Shown here: positions 16,624-24,857 of the stretch, one piece after another | Numbering within the stretch: the stretch's first letter is position 1 | How the letters are laid out: each line of letters opens with the position of its first letter | Assembly (NCBI RefSeq): GCF_024207115.1 | Contig: NZ_CP100128.1 | Coordinates: forward strand, 4,402,001-4,466,000 | Direction: 5' to 3' | DNA: 64,000 nucleotides | From: Chromobacterium sp. IIBBL 290-4 | Lineage (GTDB): Bacteria; Pseudomonadota; Gammaproteobacteria; Burkholderiales; Chromobacteriaceae | Made by a program: the position numbers and the translations under genes | The notes under the pieces: generated by a model | What the model was told of the DNA's origin: nothing | Databases searched by the model: none | Seen by the model: the letters and a program-made list of their open reading frames with translations, nothing else

Positions 16624-17487
16624 ATGAGCGATACGAATAAGCCAGACCCTCAGGTAAAAATTGATGGCCAGATCGACAACGTCCACATTGGGGATGCCGA
16701 ACACCACCACTACACAGAAGGTCGACGACTGACCGAGCCAGAAATTAGGGAGTTGAAGCTAAAGGTCCGCAGGCTTTCGGATACAACTAAAATTGACGAG
16801 GTGGAGTACTGGGCCGAGCTGAAAACTATTTTAGGCAAGGGACTGCGGGAGCTTTGCCTAGAACAAAAAGCTGCCGCACATAAGATTTTGGACCTCCTGC
16901 TGGAGATCTCCGATTTCAGCAAAGATCTGAACAGACTCCCTCAGTCAAGCCAAGAGCAGGCCAGCGCAATTACAGAAATGCTAGTGCAAAATAGCGATCT
17001 CGCTGCCAAGTTAACTAACTTGCAACGCACTAATGACGATCTAAAAAAGCAGCGCCAGCAACTGCAAGATAACGCACAGCAGCTGCAAAGCAAAAACAGC
17101 AATCTATCCCAACAAGTCGATGAACTGACCCGATCTCTCAAGCATGCTCAATCTCATCGTATATCAACACATTGCACCTCCTGCGCTACTACCAAAATAG
17201 AACTGTCAGATGCCAAAAATGCGATGCGCCTCTGGATTAGTGGCGCCTTTCTCATGGCGGTGGGTGCTGGGGTGTTCGGCATGCTCTACAAGCAGGCTCA
17301 TGCAGAAACTGTCGCGATTGGAGCAAGAATCCAAAACTGCGAGTACAACGGCCAGCCATATCGATTAGGCAGCATTATCGACAATCCTCAGGCACCGGAC
17401 ATCCAATGCGTGGCCGGCAATGCCGGACAGGCCGCTTTCTGGCAGAAAATTCATATTGGTCAAAAAAGAAAATCACGACTGCACTGA
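16624..17487 (+). CDS. Coiled-coil, single-pass membrane protein (accessory)
   Basis: The product is 287 aa. An N-terminal segment reads VKIDGQIDNVHIGDAEHHHY. Helices (about 35-100) and a long coiled coil (about 110-175, KKQRQQLQDNAQQLQSKNSNLSQQ in part) follow, then HCTSC and one membrane span at about 203-223 (WISGAFLMAVGAGVFGMLY), and a C-terminal part of about 65 residues with two Cys. I infer that the coiled coil is cytoplasmic. It lies between the repressor and a lipoprotein gene 14 bases on, is AT-richer than the phage core, and is not a known morphogenesis gene. Superinfection exclusion or defence is a guess. Confidence 0.75.
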   Translation: MSDTNKPDPQVKIDGQIDNVHIGDAEHHHYTEGRRLTEPEIRELKLKVRRLSDTTKIDEVEYWAELKTILGKGLRELCLEQKAAAHKILDLLLEISDFSKDLNRLPQSSQEQASAITEMLVQNSDLAAKLTNLQRTNDDLKKQRQQLQDNAQQLQSKNSNLSQQVDELTRSLKHAQSHRISTHCTSCATTKIELSDAKNAMRLWISGAFLMAVGAGVFGMLYKQAHAETVAIGARIQNCEYNGQPYRLGSIIDNPQAPDIQCVAGNAGQAAFWQKIHIGQKRKSRLH

Positions 17488-17501
17488 GCCAAGGACTAAC
17501 G

Positions 17502-18032
17502 ATGAAAAATGTACTTTTCGCACTGCTCGTCGCACTTTCAATATCAGCTTGTGGCGGAGAATCCCCCACGCCTCCCAAGGATGTCAAAGATATTGATTCC
17601 AAAATCACGAAAGTTGACCAAGCAAAAGTAGATGGAAAATCTGTGATGAGGGTGACCATGAAGCTTAATGGGCTCTCAGCATCGGCAGACGTTTTCTCTG
17701 CGGGGTCAGAGATGTTGAACATCTCTAAAGAGATCGTAAAGTACTTCCCAAAGCAAGCCGGCGACGAGGTCCATTTTGTTCTCGTGGCGGATCTTGTAGA
17801 TAAATATGGAAATAAAAGTGAGGCCGGAGTTCTTGAAATTCCCTATGCAACCAATGAGCTAAAGAAAATCAACTTTGAATCAAGTAGCTTCACTGGATGG
17901 AATTTATTAAACCTCAGCCAGGAGGTAACTCTGCTTCACCCCGTTGGCAGAGAGTTTATTCGAGAATTTTGCAAAGATGAGAGCAACGCCAAGTACGCAG
18001 ACACCTTCTGCACGAACACTATCAATTTGTAG
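17502..18032 (+). CDS. Accessory lipoprotein
   Basis: The product is 176 aa from the ATG at 17502, with AAGGA seven bases upstream. The signal sequence MKNVLFALLVALSISACGGES ends in a lipobox (ISAC), so the mature protein starts at a lipid-modified Cys18. The rest is a mixed alpha/beta domain with two late Cys (CKDESN, FCTN). I recognise no family. It is paired with the membrane coiled-coil gene, and lipoproteins encoded beside repressors are often lysogenic-conversion proteins. Confidence 0.78.
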   Translation: MKNVLFALLVALSISACGGESPTPPKDVKDIDSKITKVDQAKVDGKSVMRVTMKLNGLSASADVFSAGSEMLNISKEIVKYFPKQAGDEVHFVLVADLVDKYGNKSEAGVLEIPYATNELKKINFESSSFTGWNLLNLSQEVTLLHPVGREFIREFCKDESNAKYADTFCTNTINL

Positions 18033-18065
18033 CGGGTCGCTGGAAAATAACTAATGCCAGCACAT

Positions 18066-18091
18066 CCTTAAACTGCATTAAAAGTCCCTCC
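18066..18091 (+). promoter_or_regulatory. Late-unit upstream motif, copy 1
   Basis: A 26-bp AT/CCC motif (ATTAAAAGTCCCTCC in its right half) matches 20 of 26 positions with the copy at 26330. It lies 52 bp before the first lysis gene. It is a candidate activator-dependent late promoter. Confidence 0.5.
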
Positions 18092-18094
18092 GAA

Positions 18095-18129
18095 CATGCC
18101 ACCCCACAATGGGTGGCATGTTTCATTTT
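18095..18129 (+). terminator. Hairpin between the late motif and the lysis genes
   Basis: CATGCCACCC-CACAAT-GGGTGGCATG is a 10-bp perfect stem followed by TTTCATTTT. It may end transcription of the lipoprotein gene. If the motif at 18066 is a promoter, it is a leader hairpin of the late operon. Confidence 0.65.
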
Positions 18130-18143
18130 GACAGGAGGGAATC

Positions 18144-18554
18144 ATGCCCAGCCGCAAGATCGAAGACCTTCACCCGGACTTGCAGCCGCTATGCCGCGAG
18201 TTTTTGCGGCGCTGCCAGGCCGCCGGCCTCGACATCCTCATCACCTGCACCTGGCGCTCGCCTGCCGAGCAGGACCAGCTCTACGCCCAAGGCCGTAACG
18301 GCAAGCCTGGCGCGCGCGTCACCAATGCCAAGGGCGGCCAGTCCGAACATAACGCGATGATCAACGGCCAGCCGGCTGCCCGCGCCTTCGATATCGTGCC
18401 GCTGGTGAGTGGCAAACCGGTATGGGATGACAAGCACCCCGCCTGGCAGACGGCCGGCAAGATCGGCATGGAATTAGGCCTGAACTGGTATGGCCGGCCG
18501 GACGCGCCGTTCCGCGAGTTCCCGCACTTCGCCCTGCCGCGGGGGTATCAATGA
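18144..18554 (+). CDS. M15-family endolysin (D-Ala/L-Ala peptidase type)
   Basis: The product is 136 aa. It carries the M15 zinc peptidase pattern: TCTWRSPAEQDQLYAQGR, SEHNAMINGQPAARAFDIVP (metal ligands His and Asp) and a final PHFALP His. These enzymes cut peptide links in peptidoglycan; it should be the phage endolysin. It has no signal peptide, so it needs the holin-like protein next to it. AGGAGGG precedes the ATG. Confidence 0.9.
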   Translation: MPSRKIEDLHPDLQPLCREFLRRCQAAGLDILITCTWRSPAEQDQLYAQGRNGKPGARVTNAKGGQSEHNAMINGQPAARAFDIVPLVSGKPVWDDKHPAWQTAGKIGMELGLNWYGRPDAPFREFPHFALPRGYQ

Positions 18555-18781
18555 AGCTCGCCGATCTGTTTACCAACCCCGCCACCGGCAGGCTCAGCCA
18601 CAGCAAGCTGTGGGCCAATGTGGCCTGCGCCGCCGCCACTTGCATGTTCGTGTACCAAGGCATGGCCGGCACGCTGACCGCCGAGGTCTGGCTGATCTAC
18701 CTGGGCGTGGTGGGCGGTTATTCCGCCGCGCGCAGCTGGATTGCCGCCAAGCGCGGCAGCAAGGAGACCGGCCATGTTTGA
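18551..18781 (+). CDS. Holin-like small membrane protein (DUF2644-type)
   Basis: The product is 76 aa with two hydrophobic segments (ANVACAAATCMFVYQGM and VWLIYLGVVGGYSAARSWI) and a charged end. The position directly after the endolysin, with ATGA overlap, supports a holin or holin-accessory role. The family name is a tentative match. Confidence 0.7.
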   Translation: MKLADLFTNPATGRLSHSKLWANVACAAATCMFVYQGMAGTLTAEVWLIYLGVVGGYSAARSWIAAKRGSKETGHV

Positions 18782-18941
18782 GCGCCTGCTGCAGCTGCTG
18801 ATGTGCTGGTTGGCCTGGCCGTCGCCATCCCGCCAAAGCCGAGCCGGCTATCCCGTTCCTCGTACCAGCAAGTCCGGCGTCGCGGCGATTCAGCGCGCAG
18901 CGCGCCATGCCCGCAACCGCAGAAGGAGCCGGCATGTTTAA
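18774..18941 (+). CDS. Small lysis-region ORF
   Basis: The product is 55 aa. It has a short hydrophobic N-terminus (MFERLLQLLMCWLAWPSPS) and an Arg-rich C-terminus. It starts inside the holin-like gene and ends inside the first codons of Rz, typical of tightly packed lysis genes. No family is recognised; it could be non-coding. Confidence 0.4.
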   Translation: MFERLLQLLMCWLAWPSPSRQSRAGYPVPRTSKSGVAAIQRAARHARNRRRSRHV

Positions 18942-19530
18942 TCCAGCCCTTTCATTGCTGCCCGGCGCATGGCGCTTGGCGCTCGCCGCCCTGGCTCTGG
19001 GCACGTCCGTGTATTCCGGCTACCACTTTGGCGCAAGCCAAAGCTCGCAGACCTATGAGACGCGCTTGGCCAAGCAGGAAGCCAGCCATGCCGAAACCTT
19101 GCGCCTGGCGGCAGACCAGCGCCTGCAGGAGCAAGTCAGTTCCCAGCAGGAGCAGGCGCGGCTGTCCGACCTGGCGCATCAGGTTGGCTGGCAGCTATTG
19201 CAAACCCAGGGCCAACTGGCGCGCAGCCAGGCCCAACTCAAGGAAAGGATCGCCGATGCGACTCGCCATGATGGCCAGGCTTGGACTGGCCTTGGCCCTG
19301 ACAGCCTGCGGCTCTATCGCACCGCCCTCGGCTATCCCAAACGTGATCCGGGTCTGCCCTCAGCCGACGCCGGAGATGCTGTTGAAGCCAGCCAAGCCGG
19401 CGCCGCCGAGCGCGGGCTACCGCCCGCAGACCTACTGAACCACGCCGCCGACTACGGCCGCTGGTGCCAAGAGCTGGAAAGCCAGCTGGACAGTTTCATC
19501 CAACTGCACCAGGAGGCCGATCATGGATGA
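18934..19530 (+). CDS. i-spanin Rz-like protein
   Basis: The product is 198 aa. An N-terminal membrane anchor (WRLALAALALGTSVYSGYHFG) precedes a long helical coiled-coil periplasmic region rich in Gln and Ala (about 30-115). An Rz1-type lipoprotein gene is embedded in another frame at 19256. Together they should join inner and outer membranes in the last lysis step. Confidence 0.8.
   Translation: MFNPALSLLPGAWRLALAALALGTSVYSGYHFGASQSSQTYETRLAKQEASHAETLRLAADQRLQEQVSSQQEQARLSDLAHQVGWQLLQTQGQLARSQAQLKERIADATRHDGQAWTGLGPDSLRLYRTALGYPKRDPGLPSADAGDAVEASQAGAAERGLPPADLLNHAADYGRWCQELESQLDSFIQLHQEADHG
19256..19438 (+). CDS. o-spanin Rz1-like lipoprotein, nested in Rz
   Basis: The product is 60 aa in the frame one base off Rz and lies wholly inside it. 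The signal MRLAMMARLGLALALTACGS has lipobox LTAC, followed by a short Pro-rich mature part (CPQPTPEMLLKPAKPAPPS), as in Rz1 proteins. AGGAAAGGA lies before the ATG. Confidence 0.85.
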   Translation: MRLAMMARLGLALALTACGSIAPPSAIPNVIRVCPQPTPEMLLKPAKPAPPSAGYRPQTY

Positions 19531-19741
19531 GTTTGACCGCGCCCAAGAGCTGGAAGCGCTGTACCTGACGGCATCGCTGGCGGCCCAGGCCGCCGCCAGC
19601 CGGCCGCTGGGCGCCAGCCTGTCGCAGTGCGACGATTGCGGCGAGACCATCCCGCAAGCGCGCCGCCTGGCCGCGCCTGGTTGCACCCGCTGCGTGGACT
19701 GCCAGGACTGGGCGGAACAGCGCAAGCGAGGCAGCCTATGA
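19523..19741 (+). CDS. TraR/DksA-type zinc-finger protein
   Basis: The product is 72 aa. The C4 zinc finger is CDDCGETIPQARRLAAPGCTRCVDC, preceded by a short helix. Phage TraR-like proteins bind RNA polymerase through the secondary channel and mimic DksA with ppGpp, altering host and phage transcription. The gene sits between lysis and packaging genes, as in other Mu-like phages. Confidence 0.88.
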   Translation: MDEFDRAQELEALYLTASLAAQAAASRPLGASLSQCDDCGETIPQARRLAAPGCTRCVDCQDWAEQRKRGSL

Positions 19742-20079
19742 CCATTCAGATGGAGCTGGGCATGTTGGTGACGCTGATCTTGGCTTTTCTGGGCTTCCTG
19801 TTTGGTGCGGGCAAGGTGCTGCTGGCGCAGATTGACCAGCGGCAAAGCGAGCGGGACGCCAAGCAGGAAGAGCAGATCAAGACCTTGCTGGCCCAGATCG
19901 CCAAGGAAGCCGAAAGCGTGCATCGCCTGGAGCGGGACTTCCTGAAGTTCCAGGCTGATCTGCCGCTTGCCTATGTCCGCCGTGAAGACTATGTCCGCAA
20001 CCAAACCGTGATTGAGGCCAAGCTGGATGCGGTGGCGCTCAAGATCGAAAACATCCAATTGAAAGGTGCGCAACGATGA
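19738..20079 (+). CDS. Membrane-anchored coiled-coil protein (Mu gp25/DUF2730-like)
   Basis: The product is 113 aa from the ATG at 19738, overlapping the zinc-finger stop. One membrane helix (MLVTLILAFLGFLFGAGKVLL) is followed by a charged coiled coil. Its size, layout and place before the gp26/gp27 genes fit Mu gp25-like proteins. The role is unknown. Confidence 0.65.
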   Translation: MTIQMELGMLVTLILAFLGFLFGAGKVLLAQIDQRQSERDAKQEEQIKTLLAQIAKEAESVHRLERDFLKFQADLPLAYVRREDYVRNQTVIEAKLDAVALKIENIQLKGAQR

Positions 20080-20387
20080 TGGATCAAGCCAAGGTGCGCC
20101 GCGAAAGCCTGCGCTGGTATCTGCTGCTGGCGCTGTACAACGCGCGGCCGGAGGAAGTGTGCGAGGACGTGATCCAGATGACCATGCGCTCCATCTACCC
20201 GGATGTGACGCCGCTGGAAGTCCGCAAGGAACTGGACTACTTGGCAGACCGTGTACTGGTGAAGCTGCGCAAGGAACCCAGCGGTCGCTGGTGGGGCGAC
20301 CTGACCCGCTATGGCGTGGACATCGCCGAGTACACCATAGACTGCGAGCCTGGCATCGCCCGGCCGGCGCAATACTGGGGACAGTAG
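20076..20387 (+). CDS. Mu gp26-like protein
   Basis: The product is 103 aa with a winged-helix-like pattern (RRESLRWYLLLALYNARP, TPLEVRKELDYLADRVLVKLRK, WWGDLTRYGVDIAEY). It lies directly before the small terminase gene, as gp26 does in Mu. The function is unknown. Confidence 0.75.
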   Translation: MMDQAKVRRESLRWYLLLALYNARPEEVCEDVIQMTMRSIYPDVTPLEVRKELDYLADRVLVKLRKEPSGRWWGDLTRYGVDIAEYTIDCEPGIARPAQYWGQ

Positions 20388-20388
20388 C

Positions 20389-20958
20389 ATGGCCCGACGC
20401 AACAGCGTGGAGCAGCTGCCGCAGGCCGTGCGCGACTGGCTGGACAAGGCCTTGATGGACGGCAACTTCAGCGGCTATCAGCTGCTGGAAGGCGCATTGC
20501 GCGACAAGGGCTTCGCCATCAGCAAATCGGCCATCCACCGCTACGGCCAAAAGATCGAACGCCGCTTCGCCGCCATCAAGGCATCCACCGAGGCCGCCCG
20601 CCTGCTGACCGAAGGCGCGGCCGACGACCAGGACGCCCGTTCCGAGGCGGTGATTGCCCTGGTGCAAACCGAGCTGTTCGAAAGCATCGTCAACCTGCAG
20701 GAAGCCGGCGACGAAGACCTGGACCCGGCCGAGCGCATCGGCCTGCTATCCAGCGCGGCCAAGAATATCGCCACCCTGGCCCGCGCTAGCGTCAACCAGA
20801 AGAAATTCCGCCTGGACGAGCAGGCCCGCATCGAACGCGAAGCCCGCGCCAAGCTGCTGGCCGAGCAAGAGGAAAAGCTGGAAGAACTGCGCGGCGCCGA
20901 TGGCATGAGCGAGCAGATGGAGGCCCGCATCCGCCGCATCCTGTTGGGTAAAGCGTAA
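20389..20958 (+). CDS. Small terminase subunit (Mu gp27, DUF3486)
   Basis: The product is 189 aa. The N-terminal helix-turn-helix (LPQAVRDWLDKALMDGNFSGYQLLEGALRDKGFAISKSAIHRYG) matches DUF3486. A long helical part and a charged coiled coil follow. It should recognise phage DNA for packaging. Its stop overlaps the large terminase start. Confidence 0.9.
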   Translation: MARRNSVEQLPQAVRDWLDKALMDGNFSGYQLLEGALRDKGFAISKSAIHRYGQKIERRFAAIKASTEAARLLTEGAADDQDARSEAVIALVQTELFESIVNLQEAGDEDLDPAERIGLLSSAAKNIATLARASVNQKKFRLDEQARIEREARAKLLAEQEEKLEELRGADGMSEQMEARIRRILLGKA

Positions 20959-22559
20959 TGGACAAGCCAACGCTCAAGCCGCTGGGCGCGCCGCGCAAGA
21001 TCGACCTGGCCGAAGAGCTGGAGCTGGCCGGCGTGGTGGTGCCGCAGGATGTGGCGGACGCCATCCCGGCCGAGCAGCCGGTGTTCCTGCCGTACCAGCA
21101 ACGCTGGTTCGAGGACGAGGCCCAGATCATGTTCGCGGAAAAGAGCCGCCGCACCGGCCTGACCTGGGCCGAGGCCGGCCGCAACGTGGTGAAAGCCGCC
21201 CGGCCGCGTCGCCGCCAGGGCTGCAATACCTTCTATGTGGGCAGCAAGAAGGAAATGGCGCTGGAGTACATCGCCGCCTGCGCGCTGTTCGCCAAGGCCT
21301 TCAACGAGCTGGCCCAGGCCGATGTCTACGAGCAAAGCTTCTGGGACGAAGGCAAACAGGAGGAAATCCTCGCCTATATGATCCGCTTCCCCAATAGCGG
21401 CTTCAAAATCCAGGCGCTGTCCAGCCGGCCGTCCAACCTGCGCGGCCTGCAGGGCGATGTGGTGATCGACGAGGCGGCCTTCCATGACTCGCTGGAAGAG
21501 CTGCTGAAAGCCGCGCTGGCGCTGACCATGTGGGGCAACAAGGTGCGGCTGATCAGCACCCACAACGGCGTCGAAAACCTGTTCAACCAGTACATCCAGG
21601 AAGCGCGCGAAGGCCGCAAGGACTACAGCATCCACCGCATCACCCTGGATGACGCCATCGCCGATGGCCTGTACCAGCGCATCTGCTACGTGACCGGCCA
21701 GACCTGGTCGCCGGAGGCGGAAAAGAAATGGCGCGACGACCTATACCGCAACGCGCCGAATATGGAGTCAGCCGACGAAGAGTATGGCTGCATCCCCAAG
21801 CACAGCGGCGGGGCCTGGCTGTCCAGGGCGCTGATCGAATCCCGGATGTCGGCCGAAACGCCGGTATTGCGCTATGCCTGCCCGAATGGCTTCGAACTGT
21901 TGTCCGATCACGTCCGCCATGCAGAATGCAGCGACTGGCTGGCGGCCAAGCTGGCGCCGCTGCTGGCTGCGCTGCCCGCCGACGCCATCAGCTTCAACGG
22001 CGAGGATTTTGGCCGCACGGGCGACCTGTCCGTGCATGTGCCGTTGATCCAGCAGCAGAACCTGGTGCGCCGGGTGCCATTCATTCTGGAACTGCGCAAT
22101 GTGCCGTTCCGCCAACAAGAGCAGATCGCCTTCTACCTGATGGACCGCTTGCCGCGCTTCATGGGCGGTGCCTTCGATGCCCGCGGCAACGGCCACTCCT
22201 TGGCCGAGTTCGCCATGCAGCGCTACGGCGCCAGCCGCATTCAGCAGGTGATGCTGACCGAGAGCTGGTACCGCGAGCACATGCCGCCGCTGAAGGCTGC
22301 GCTGGAAGATGGCGACCTGGTGGACTTGCCCAAGGACGCCGACATCCTGGCCGACCTGCGCGCGGTCCAGGTGATCAAAGGCGTGCCGCGCATCCCGGAT
22401 GCACGCACCACTGGCGAAGACCAGGGCAAGCGCCACGGCGATGCGGCGGTAGCCATCGCTTTGGCTTACTACGCCAGCCGCGAACTCAACAAAGGCCCGG
22501 TGGCCGTGAAATCCCGCCGCCGCCGCGCCGCCACTCGCATCACACAGGGGTACGCATGA
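20958..22559 (+). CDS. Large terminase subunit (Mu gp28)
   Basis: The product is 533 aa. The ATPase has a Mu-type Walker A (AEKSRRTGLTWAEA, about 57-70) after YQQRWFEDEA, and Walker B VVIDEAAFHDSLEE. The C-terminal nuclease half includes acidic segments such as NGEDFGRTGDLS and ends in a basic tail. It cuts and pumps DNA into proheads by the headful mechanism. Confidence 0.94.
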   Translation: MDKPTLKPLGAPRKIDLAEELELAGVVVPQDVADAIPAEQPVFLPYQQRWFEDEAQIMFAEKSRRTGLTWAEAGRNVVKAARPRRRQGCNTFYVGSKKEMALEYIAACALFAKAFNELAQADVYEQSFWDEGKQEEILAYMIRFPNSGFKIQALSSRPSNLRGLQGDVVIDEAAFHDSLEELLKAALALTMWGNKVRLISTHNGVENLFNQYIQEAREGRKDYSIHRITLDDAIADGLYQRICYVTGQTWSPEAEKKWRDDLYRNAPNMESADEEYGCIPKHSGGAWLSRALIESRMSAETPVLRYACPNGFELLSDHVRHAECSDWLAAKLAPLLAALPADAISFNGEDFGRTGDLSVHVPLIQQQNLVRRVPFILELRNVPFRQQEQIAFYLMDRLPRFMGGAFDARGNGHSLAEFAMQRYGASRIQQVMLTESWYREHMPPLKAALEDGDLVDLPKDADILADLRAVQVIKGVPRIPDARTTGEDQGKRHGDAAVAIALAYYASRELNKGPVAVKSRRRRAATRITQGYA

Positions 22560-24028
22560 AAGCAAAAGGCATGTGGGTCAGCCCCACCGAGTTCGTCCAG
22601 TTTGGCGAGCCGCGCCAGTCGCTATCCAGCCAAATCGCCACCCGCTCCAGGAGCATAGATTTCTATGGCCTGGGCATGTACCTGCCCAACCCGGACCCGG
22701 TGCTGAAGGCCCTGGGCAAAGACATCAAGGTCTACCGCGAGCTGCGCGCCGACGCTCACATCGGCGGCTGCATCCGGCGTCGCAAGGCGGCGGTGAAGGC
22801 GCTGGAATGGGGACTGGACCGCGGCGCATCCAAAAGCCGGGTGGCCAAGTCGATCACCGACATCTTCAACGACCTCAACCTGTCACGCATCATCGGCGAG
22901 ATGCTGGACGCCATGCTTTACGGCTACCAGCCGATGGAGATCATGTGGGGCAAGGTGGGCAGCTACCTGGTGCCGGTGGACATCGTGGGCAAGCCGGCCG
23001 ATTGGTTTGTCTACAACGAAGACAACCAGCTGCGCCTGCGCACCAAGCAAGCCCCGCTGAAGGGCGAGGAGCTGCCCGAGCGCAAGTTCCTGGTACCGCG
23101 CCAGGATGCCAGCTACGACAACCCCTACGGGTTCGCCGATCTGTCCATGTGCTTCTGGCCCACCACCTTCAAGAAAGGCGGCCTCAAGTTCTGGGTGCAG
23201 TTCACCGAGAAGTACGGTTCGCCCTGGTTGGTCGGCAAGCATCCGCGTTCGGCCAGCACACAGGAGACCGACCAGTTGCTGGACAGCCTGGAGGCCATGG
23301 TCCAGGACGCGGTGGCGGTGATCCCGGACGACTCCAGCGTGGAAATCAAAGAGGCGGCCAACGGCGCCAACAATGCCGACGTCTACGAGCGGCTGCTGCA
23401 CTTCTGCCGCTCTGAGGTCTCCATCGCGCTGCTGGGCCAGAACCAGACCACCGAAGCCAGCTCCAATCGCGCCTCGGCCCAGGCCGGGCTGGAGGTGACA
23501 CGCGACATCCGCGACGGCGACAAAGAGGTGATCGAGGAGGCGCTGAACCAGCTGGTGCGCTGGGTCTGCGAGCTGAACTTCAACGGCGGCGACCGCCCGC
23601 GGTTCGAGATGTGGGAACAGGAGCAGGTAGACGAAGTCCAGGCCGGCCGCGACGAGAAGCTGACCCGCGCCGGCGCCCAGCTTACACCTGACTATTTCAA
23701 ACGCGCCTACAACCTGCAGGACGGCGACCTGGTGGAAACCGCCAAGCCAGATACCACCGCCAGCGCCGAGTTTGCCGAAGCCGACGAAGAGGCACCGGAC
23801 CAGGACGCGCTAGACGCGGTGCTGGATGCGCTGCCCGCTGACGAGCTGCAGGCGGACGCCGCCGCCATGCTGCAACCGCTGTTCGACCGCATCCAGGATG
23901 GCGCGCAGCCAGACGAACTGCTGGGCAGCCTGGCCGAGCTATACCCAAACATGGACGCCAGCGGCCTGCAGGAACGGCTGGCTCGCGCCATCTTCACCGC
24001 AAAGGTCTGGGGGCGCCTGCATGGCTAG
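22556..24028 (+). CDS. Portal protein (Mu gp29, DUF935)
   Basis: The product is 490 aa from the ATG at 22556, overlapping the terminase stop. Family landmarks include IDFYGLGMYLPNPDPVLKA, DAHIGGCIRRRKAAV, LDAMLYGYQPMEIMW, FTEKYGSPWLVGK and ALLGQNQTTEASSNRASAQAG. It forms the ring through which DNA enters the head. The C-terminus is acidic. Confidence 0.93.
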   Translation: MKAKGMWVSPTEFVQFGEPRQSLSSQIATRSRSIDFYGLGMYLPNPDPVLKALGKDIKVYRELRADAHIGGCIRRRKAAVKALEWGLDRGASKSRVAKSITDIFNDLNLSRIIGEMLDAMLYGYQPMEIMWGKVGSYLVPVDIVGKPADWFVYNEDNQLRLRTKQAPLKGEELPERKFLVPRQDASYDNPYGFADLSMCFWPTTFKKGGLKFWVQFTEKYGSPWLVGKHPRSASTQETDQLLDSLEAMVQDAVAVIPDDSSVEIKEAANGANNADVYERLLHFCRSEVSIALLGQNQTTEASSNRASAQAGLEVTRDIRDGDKEVIEEALNQLVRWVCELNFNGGDRPRFEMWEQEQVDEVQAGRDEKLTRAGAQLTPDYFKRAYNLQDGDLVETAKPDTTASAEFAEADEEAPDQDALDAVLDALPADELQADAAAMLQPLFDRIQDGAQPDELLGSLAELYPNMDASGLQERLARAIFTAKVWGRLHG

Positions 24029-24857
24029 GGTCGATCTCGCCTACTGCATGAGCCTGCCGCCGGGAAAGGCCATCCAGTACCTGAAGAACAAGGGCTACGC
24101 CATTACCTGGGACTGGGAGGAGCTGTGGCAAGACGCCCAGGCCCAGGCGTTCACGGTGGCCAAGGTGACGCGGCTGGATATCCTGCAGGATATCCGTGAT
24201 GCCGTAGAGAAGGCGCTGGCCGAAGGCAAGACCTTTGCCTGGTTCAAGAAAGAGCTGACGCCGGTCCTCAAAGCCAAGGGCTGGTGGGGCAAGCAGGAAG
24301 TGCTGGACGAAGACACTGGCGAAGTGCGCGAGGTGCAGCTGGGCAGCCCCAGGCGGCTGGAGACCATCTACCGCACCAACCTGCAGACCGCGTACATGGC
24401 GGGCCGTTGGCAGACCCAGATGGAAAACGTGGGCGACCGGCCGTTCTGGCGCTATGTGGCGATTCTGGACGGCCGCACCCGCCCCAGCCACCGGGCGATG
24501 AACGGCCGCGTATTCCGCTACGACGACCCGTTCTGGGAAGCGTTTTACCCGCCGAACGGCTGGGGTTGCCGCTGCAGGGTGACAACGCTCTCAGCCGACG
24601 ATCTGCAAGCACGCGGCATCCAGCGTGAGTCCTCGGCCGGCCGGCTGGGCACCGCCATGCGGACGGTGTCCGAACGAAGCGGCGAACAGCGCGAGGTGGC
24701 CACCTTCCGCACCATTGACCCGGTCACCCGGCGCGAAATCAGCGTTTCGCCGGACGTGGGCTGGAGCTACAACCCCGGCGCGGCCGGTTGGGTGCCGGAC
24801 CTGGCGCGCTATACCGGAGACTTGGCCAAGCTGGCCAACAAGGAGCTAAGAGCATGA
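24021..24857 (+). CDS. Head morphogenesis protein (Mu gpF-like)
   Basis: The product is 278 aa. The C-terminal half contains the conserved phage F motif region: RTNLQTAYMAGRW, WRYVAILDGRTRPSHRAMNG, FYPPNGWGCRCRV. It is a minor head protein linked to the portal. It overlaps portal and gpG genes by a few bases. Confidence 0.92.
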   Translation: MARVDLAYCMSLPPGKAIQYLKNKGYAITWDWEELWQDAQAQAFTVAKVTRLDILQDIRDAVEKALAEGKTFAWFKKELTPVLKAKGWWGKQEVLDEDTGEVREVQLGSPRRLETIYRTNLQTAYMAGRWQTQMENVGDRPFWRYVAILDGRTRPSHRAMNGRVFRYDDPFWEAFYPPNGWGCRCRVTTLSADDLQARGIQRESSAGRLGTAMRTVSERSGEQREVATFRTIDPVTRREISVSPDVGWSYNPGAAGWVPDLARYTGDLAKLANKELRA

